From JAAEUE01 sp039180225 (GTDB taxonomy: Bacteria > Pseudomonadota > Alphaproteobacteria > Rhizobiales > CAJQND01), in the NCBI GenBank assembly GCA_039180225.1, contig JBCDDQ010000174.1, positions 1-10,024 of the forward strand: a stretch of 10,024 bases of DNA. Direction: 5' to 3'. A model generated the notes under the pieces. It had not been told where the DNA came from, ran no database searches, and saw nothing but the letters and a program-made list of their open reading frames with translations. Shown here one piece after another: positions 6,232 to 10,024 of this stretch (position 1 is its first letter; every line of letters begins with the position of its first letter). The position numbers were made by a program, and so were the translations under genes.

Positions 6232-9008
6232 CCGGCAAAATCACCTTTTCCCTGAACGGTGAAGACGTTGTTGCCGAGCCCGGCGAAACCATCTGGCAGG
6301 TGGCCAAGCGCTCGGGCACAGACATTCCGCACTTGTGCTGGAAAGATGCAACCGGCTATCGCGCCGACGGAAACTGCCGGGCCTGCATGGTGGAAATCGA
6401 TGGCGAACGCACTCTGGCCGCCTCCTGCATCCGCACCCCGTCGGAAGGCATGGTGGTGAAGTCTGAAAGTGAGCGGGCCAAAAAGTCCCGTGACATGGTG
6501 TTTGAGCTGTTGATGGCCGATCAGCCGGCCCAGGAAGATGCCCATGACGCGGTCTCTTCCTTCTGGTCCTGGGCTGATGCGATGGGCGTTGATGCCAGCC
6601 GCTTTCCACAGCGCGCGACGCCTGCGCCGGACAGTTCCCATCCGGCTATGCGGGTTAACCTGGATGCATGCATCCATTGCAACCTGTGTGTCCGGGCGTG
6701 CCGTGAGGTTCAAGTCAATGATGTTATTGGCATGGCTGGGCGCGGCGCCACCGAGAAGATCGTCTTTGACTTTGATGACCCCATGGGCGAATCGACCTGT
6801 GTGGCGTGCGGTGAGTGCGTGCAGGCTTGCCCCACAGGCGCCCTGATGCCGGCTTCGATCGTGGATGAAGATGGGCGCGGTGCGCGCACCTCCGATGATG
6901 AGGTTAACTCGGTGTGCCCCTATTGCGGTGTGGGCTGTCAGATCACCTACAAGCTGCGTGATGGCAAGATTGCCTGGGTCGAAGGGCGCGGCGGGCCAGC
7001 CAACGAAAACCGGCTTTGCGTGAAGGGCCGGTTTGGTTTCGATTATGTGGCCTCGCCGGAACGTCTGACCAAACCGCTTATCCGCAAGGAAGGCGTACTT
7101 AAGAGCGCATATCCGGACATGGACCCCATCAATCCGTTGGAGAACTTCCGGGAAGCCACCTGGGAAGAGGCTCTGGATCTGGCTGCCAACGGGCTGAAAG
7201 CCATCCGCGATGGCCAGGGCAAAGGCACCGGCCGCAAGGCGTTGGCCGGGTTCGGTTCTGCCAAATGCTCCAACGAAGAGGCCTACATCTTCCAGAAGCT
7301 GGTGCGCACGGGCTTTCGCTCAAACAATGTGGACCACTGCACCCGGCTGTGCCATGCGTCATCGGTGGCCGCGCTTATGGAAACCATCGGTTCCGGCGCG
7401 GTAACGGCTCCGTTCACGGCCGTGCGCGACAGCGACGTGATCATCGTCATCGGCGCCAATCCCACGGGCAACCATCCGGTTGCGGCCACCTATTTCAAGC
7501 AAGCGGCCAAACGGGGCGCCAAGTTGATCCTGATGGACCCCAGGGGCCATGAGCTCTCCAAACATGCCACCCACATGTTGCAGTTCAAGCCGGGCGGCGA
7601 TGTCTCCATGCTCAACGCCATCATGCATGTGATCGTGGACGAGGGGCTTTATGACACCCAATACATCCAGGCTCACACGGACGGGTTTGAAAAGCTCAAA
7701 GCGCATCTGGCCGATTACACGCCGGAGAAGATGTCGAAGATTTGCGGCATCGAGCCTGATGTGCTGCGCGATGTGGCACGCACGTATGCACGTGCTGAAG
7801 CGGCCATCATCTTCTGGGGTATGGGCGTTTCTCAGCACGTGCACGGGACGGACAACGCGCGCTGCTTGATCTCTCTGGCCCTGATGTGCGGTCAGGTGGG
7901 GCGCAAAGGGACCGGCCTTCATCCTCTGCGCGGCCAGAACAATGTGCAGGGCGCGTCCGATGCCGGGCTTATCCCCATGGTGTTCCCGGACTATGCCAAG
8001 GTGGGCGAGAGCCAGAACCTCAACAAGTTCGAAGAGCTTTGGGAGGCCGAACTGGACCCCGAACCTGGGCTGACCGTGGTGGAGATCATGGATGCGGTCC
8101 ACGAGGGTGACATTACGGGCATGTATGTGCTCGGCGAGAACCCGGCCATGTCTGACCCTGATGCCGGTCATGCCCGCGAGGCGCTGGCCAAGCTCGACCA
8201 TCTGGTGGTTCAGGACATATTCCTCACCGAGACGGCCATGTTCGCCGATGTTGTCTTGCCTGCCACCGCCTGGCCGGAGAAGGACGGCACGGTGTCAAAC
8301 ACCAACCGGACGGTGCAAATGGGCCGCAAAGCGATTGATGCACCAGGCGATGCGCGTCCCGACTGGTGGATTACCCAGGAATTGGCGAGACGCATTGGCT
8401 TGGATTGGTCCTATGAGAGCCCAGCTGACATTTTCGCCGAGATGAAAGAGGCCATGCCGTCGCTCGATAACATTACCTGGGAGCGCTTAATGGTGGAGAG
8501 CGCGGTGACCTATCCGTGCCTTGGGCCTGATCAGCCGGGTGAGGATATCGTATTTGGTGACCGGTTCCCTACGGCCGACGGCACGGGCAAGTTTGTTCCG
8601 GCCGCGGTGATCCCGCCCGATGAGCAACCTGATGCGGAGTACCCGTTCGTGCTCACCACGGGGCGTCAGCTGGAACATTGGCACACCGGGTCCATGACCC
8701 GCCGGGCAACGACCCTGGACGCCATTGAGCCGGCACCGACCGTCCAGATGAGCCCGTCCGACATGCAGAGGTTCGGTCTGGAAGCTGGCGATTTCGTTCG
8801 GATTGAAACCCGCAGAGGCGTTGTCGAGCTTGCCGCCCGTTCCACCGGGGGAATTCCAGATGGGGTGGTGTTCTTGCCCTTCGCATATGTGGAAGCCGCC
8901 GCCAACCTGCTCACCAATCCGGTGCTCGACCCGTTCGGGAAGATCCCCGAGTTCAAGTTCTGCGCGGCCAGGATTGAACCCTTGAAGGTGCCCGAAGCGG
9001 CAGAGTAG
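6228..9008 (+). CDS. fdhA: NAD-dependent formate dehydrogenase, catalytic alpha subunit (bis-MGD, Mo or W)
   Basis: A 926-residue cytosolic subunit that oxidises formate to CO2. A NuoG-like N-terminal [2Fe-2S] domain has C37, C50, C53 and C67. Two ferredoxin-type [4Fe-4S] sets follow: C148/C151/C154/C158 and C191/C194/C197/C201. The FdhF-like molybdopterin domain begins with CPYCGVGC (C230, C233, C237) and C264, then K266. The active-site metal ligand is C375 in TRLCHAS, coded TGC at 7350-7352, with H376 next to it, so this is a cysteine and not a selenocysteine enzyme. R568 in HPLRGQNNVQG matches the conserved catalytic arginine. The C-terminal MopB dinucleotide-binding domain spans about 800-920. 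No cysteine lies between 67 and 148, so the NuoG-type His-Cys3 [4Fe-4S] site is absent. Metal choice cannot be read from sequence. No fdhD/fdsC chaperone gene or fdsD follows within the window. Confidence 0.97.
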   Translation: MTGKITFSLNGEDVVAEPGETIWQVAKRSGTDIPHLCWKDATGYRADGNCRACMVEIDGERTLAASCIRTPSEGMVVKSESERAKKSRDMVFELLMADQPAQEDAHDAVSSFWSWADAMGVDASRFPQRATPAPDSSHPAMRVNLDACIHCNLCVRACREVQVNDVIGMAGRGATEKIVFDFDDPMGESTCVACGECVQACPTGALMPASIVDEDGRGARTSDDEVNSVCPYCGVGCQITYKLRDGKIAWVEGRGGPANENRLCVKGRFGFDYVASPERLTKPLIRKEGVLKSAYPDMDPINPLENFREATWEEALDLAANGLKAIRDGQGKGTGRKALAGFGSAKCSNEEAYIFQKLVRTGFRSNNVDHCTRLCHASSVAALMETIGSGAVTAPFTAVRDSDVIIVIGANPTGNHPVAATYFKQAAKRGAKLILMDPRGHELSKHATHMLQFKPGGDVSMLNAIMHVIVDEGLYDTQYIQAHTDGFEKLKAHLADYTPEKMSKICGIEPDVLRDVARTYARAEAAIIFWGMGVSQHVHGTDNARCLISLALMCGQVGRKGTGLHPLRGQNNVQGASDAGLIPMVFPDYAKVGESQNLNKFEELWEAELDPEPGLTVVEIMDAVHEGDITGMYVLGENPAMSDPDAGHAREALAKLDHLVVQDIFLTETAMFADVVLPATAWPEKDGTVSNTNRTVQMGRKAIDAPGDARPDWWITQELARRIGLDWSYESPADIFAEMKEAMPSLDNITWERLMVESAVTYPCLGPDQPGEDIVFGDRFPTADGTGKFVPAAVIPPDEQPDAEYPFVLTTGRQLEHWHTGSMTRRATTLDAIEPAPTVQMSPSDMQRFGLEAGDFVRIETRRGVVELAARSTGGIPDGVVFLPFAYVEAAANLLTNPVLDPFGKIPEFKFCAARIEPLKVPEAAE

Positions 9009-9249
9009 GGATCTTGGCTCCCGGGAACCTGCGCGCGGGAGAACGATGCTGATCTCTGTCTGGCCTCGCCAGCATCCATGCGCCTGAGCCAAACAAACTC
9101 AACGCTGAAGTGTGACCAATCTTGGACATTGTCTGTCCGATTCCGATGTGGCGACATGACCCAGCGTCCGCCGATCCATGTGCTGCAACACGTGCCGCCA
9201 TCCCGATGGGAGTGAGGATGCGATTTTTATCCTCAGTTCGTCGATTCAG
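9009..9249 (+). other. intergenic stretch between formate dehydrogenase and the repeat protein
   Basis: No gene is convincing here. CTCCCG (9018-9023) and CGGGAG (9036-9041) can form a 6-base stem with a 12-base loop just after the operon, but no T run follows, so it is at best a Rho-dependent or processing hairpin. GGACA (9124-9128) and TGTCC (9134-9138) form a small inverted repeat. GGGAGTGAGG at 9208-9217 is a strong purine-rich binding site before ATG 9218, which is in a different frame from the downstream repeat protein. Confidence 0.5.
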
Positions 9250-10024
9250 ATGGTGTCCATGGTATCCAGTGTTGCTCGTGCCCGTTTGTTGCGGTCTTCC
9301 GCGGTGGGGTTCCTTTTTCTTGCCGGCGCGTTTTCAGCCGGCGCCGCATTTGCTCAAGAAGTGATCGACGGCGGTGAAATGGTTTTTGTGCCGGGTGACC
9401 GGCCAGAACGCTGGACCATTCCCGGCGATGGCATTCTGACAATCGGCTCATCAACCCTTGGCGGCTTGATCATTCAAGATGGCGCTACCGTGAACGCCAG
9501 CAGAACCACCTTTCTTGGATTTCGCGCTGGGTCCACAGGGTTCCTTGAGATCAATGGTCCGGGAAGCCGCCTGGACACGGGCAACTTGATCGTCGGCACC
9601 GAGGGGGTTGGCGTGCTCATGATAGACAGCGGCGCTGTGGTTCAAGCCAACGATCTCAGCGCAATCGGCACTCTGCGCGGCTCTCAAGGCACAGCCGTTG
9701 TCACGGGAACCGGAAGCCGTTTGATTTTCAAAGAACAAGCTTGGGTCGGCCAGAGCGGAACAGGATCACTGACCATTGCGGATGGCGGCGCCGTTCTTAG
9801 TGAACTTGGTGCACGGATCGGTAATTTTCCCGGATCTTCCGGCTCTGCGGTGGTCTCAGGCCCCGGAAGCCGCTGGGACAGTCCGCTGTTTCTTGCCATC
9901 GGTAACGCAAAAGGCGGAGATGGTACGTTGACCATTCAAGATGGCGGCTTGGTCACAAGCGGTTTCGCCATATTGGGCGTTGAACCCCAACCCACATCGC
10001 CCGACGTCAATGGAATTGTCGCGA
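9250..10024 (+). CDS. secreted T5SS/PEP-CTERM-associated repeat protein, 5' part only
   Basis: An open frame runs from a stop at 9157-9159 to the window end; from ATG 9250 it gives 258 residues. An N-terminal signal peptide is clear: basic residues at about 10-16, a hydrophobic core, and cleavage after AFA before QE (residue 35/36). After it comes a Gly-, Ser- and Thr-rich beta-repeat region with LTIxDGG and GPGSR motifs recurring every 50-53 residues, the pattern of the T5SS/PEP-CTERM-associated repeat family (TIGR04393 from memory). Such proteins form a beta-helix passenger, often followed by an autotransporter beta barrel; that end is beyond the window. An outer-surface adhesin or passenger is inferred. 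ATG 9250 and ATG 9259 both lack a ribosome binding site; ATG 9178 is a less likely alternative. It is not tied functionally to the formate dehydrogenase operon. Confidence 0.8.
   Translation, partial: MVSMVSSVARARLLRSSAVGFLFLAGAFSAGAAFAQEVIDGGEMVFVPGDRPERWTIPGDGILTIGSSTLGGLIIQDGATVNASRTTFLGFRAGSTGFLEINGPGSRLDTGNLIVGTEGVGVLMIDSGAVVQANDLSAIGTLRGSQGTAVVTGTGSRLIFKEQAWVGQSGTGSLTIADGGAVLSELGARIGNFPGSSGSAVVSGPGSRWDSPLFLAIGNAKGGDGTLTIQDGGLVTSGFAILGVEPQPTSPDVNGIVA
9466..9978 (+). repeat. degenerate protein-level repeats of 50-53 codons in the passenger
   Basis: The strand motif L-x-I-x-[DS]-G starts at 9466 (LIIQDG), 9616 (LMIDSG), 9769 (LTIADG) and 9928 (LTIQDG), spaced 150, 153 and 159 bases. The turn motif G[PT]GSR starts at 9556, 9706 and 9859, spaced 150 and 153 bases. 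The two series keep step, showing three full units and the start of a fourth. The repeats are diverged at DNA level. Confidence 0.8.

Noticed and set aside
7350..7352. Possible selenocysteine at the formate dehydrogenase active site.
   Set aside because: The codon is TGC, giving cysteine, and the frame has no internal TGA.
7359..8201. A 280-codon open frame on the - strand inside the alpha-subunit gene.
   Set aside because: It is antisense to conserved catalytic-domain sequence and shows no family motif.
9018..9041. A stem of CTCCCG and CGGGAG after the formate dehydrogenase operon as an intrinsic terminator.
   Set aside because: The stem is only 6 bases with a 12-base loop and no T run follows.

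Overview
The window reads as ordinary chromosomal DNA of an alphaproteobacterium, probably of the Hyphomicrobiales or a neighbouring order. This rests on the GC-rich codon use, an NAD-dependent formate dehydrogenase with a fused NuoE-NuoF beta subunit, and a SPOR-bearing D,D-carboxypeptidase. The genus cannot be fixed from the sequence. Genes are densely packed, with several ATGA stop/start overlaps. There is no tRNA, rRNA, CRISPR array, insertion sequence or phage gene, and no gene-free stretch exceeds 300 bases.

Left part (1-4083, + strand): a DapA/N-acetylneuraminate-lyase superfamily aldolase stands first, separated by about 200 bases from a three-gene run. That run is a secreted D-alanyl-D-alanine carboxypeptidase with a SPOR-like domain and a very basic tail, a COG0523 (CobW-type) GTPase metallochaperone with a histidine-rich loop, and a small ArsC/Spx-family thioredoxin-fold protein. 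A TusA-type sulfur carrier (4076-4336, - strand) converges on the last of these and overlaps it by 8 bases.

Centre (4337-9008, + strand): a 173-base leader precedes a two-gene operon for a cytosolic molybdenum- or tungsten-dependent, NAD-linked formate dehydrogenase. The beta subunit carries the NuoE-like [2Fe-2S] part and the NuoF-like FMN/NADH part. The alpha subunit carries a [2Fe-2S] domain, ferredoxin-like clusters and the bis-MGD catalytic domain with an active-site cysteine. The leader holds a perfect 14-base palindrome and a short ORF with a very good ribosome binding site, so regulation here deserves attention. The TusA gene starts on the other side of this leader, and TusA proteins supply sulfur for molybdenum-cofactor maturation in other bacteria, so the adjacency may be functional.

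Right end (9009-10024): an intergenic stretch leads into the 5' part of a secreted repeat protein of the T5SS/PEP-CTERM-associated repeat type, probably an autotransporter-like adhesin, cut off by the window end. Its best-looking ribosome binding site points to an ATG in a different frame.

I found no clear undescribed multi-gene system. The points worth checking are the formate dehydrogenase leader, the cluster content of its alpha subunit, the tail of the carboxypeptidase, the non-DHDPS active site of the aldolase, and the N terminus of the repeat protein.
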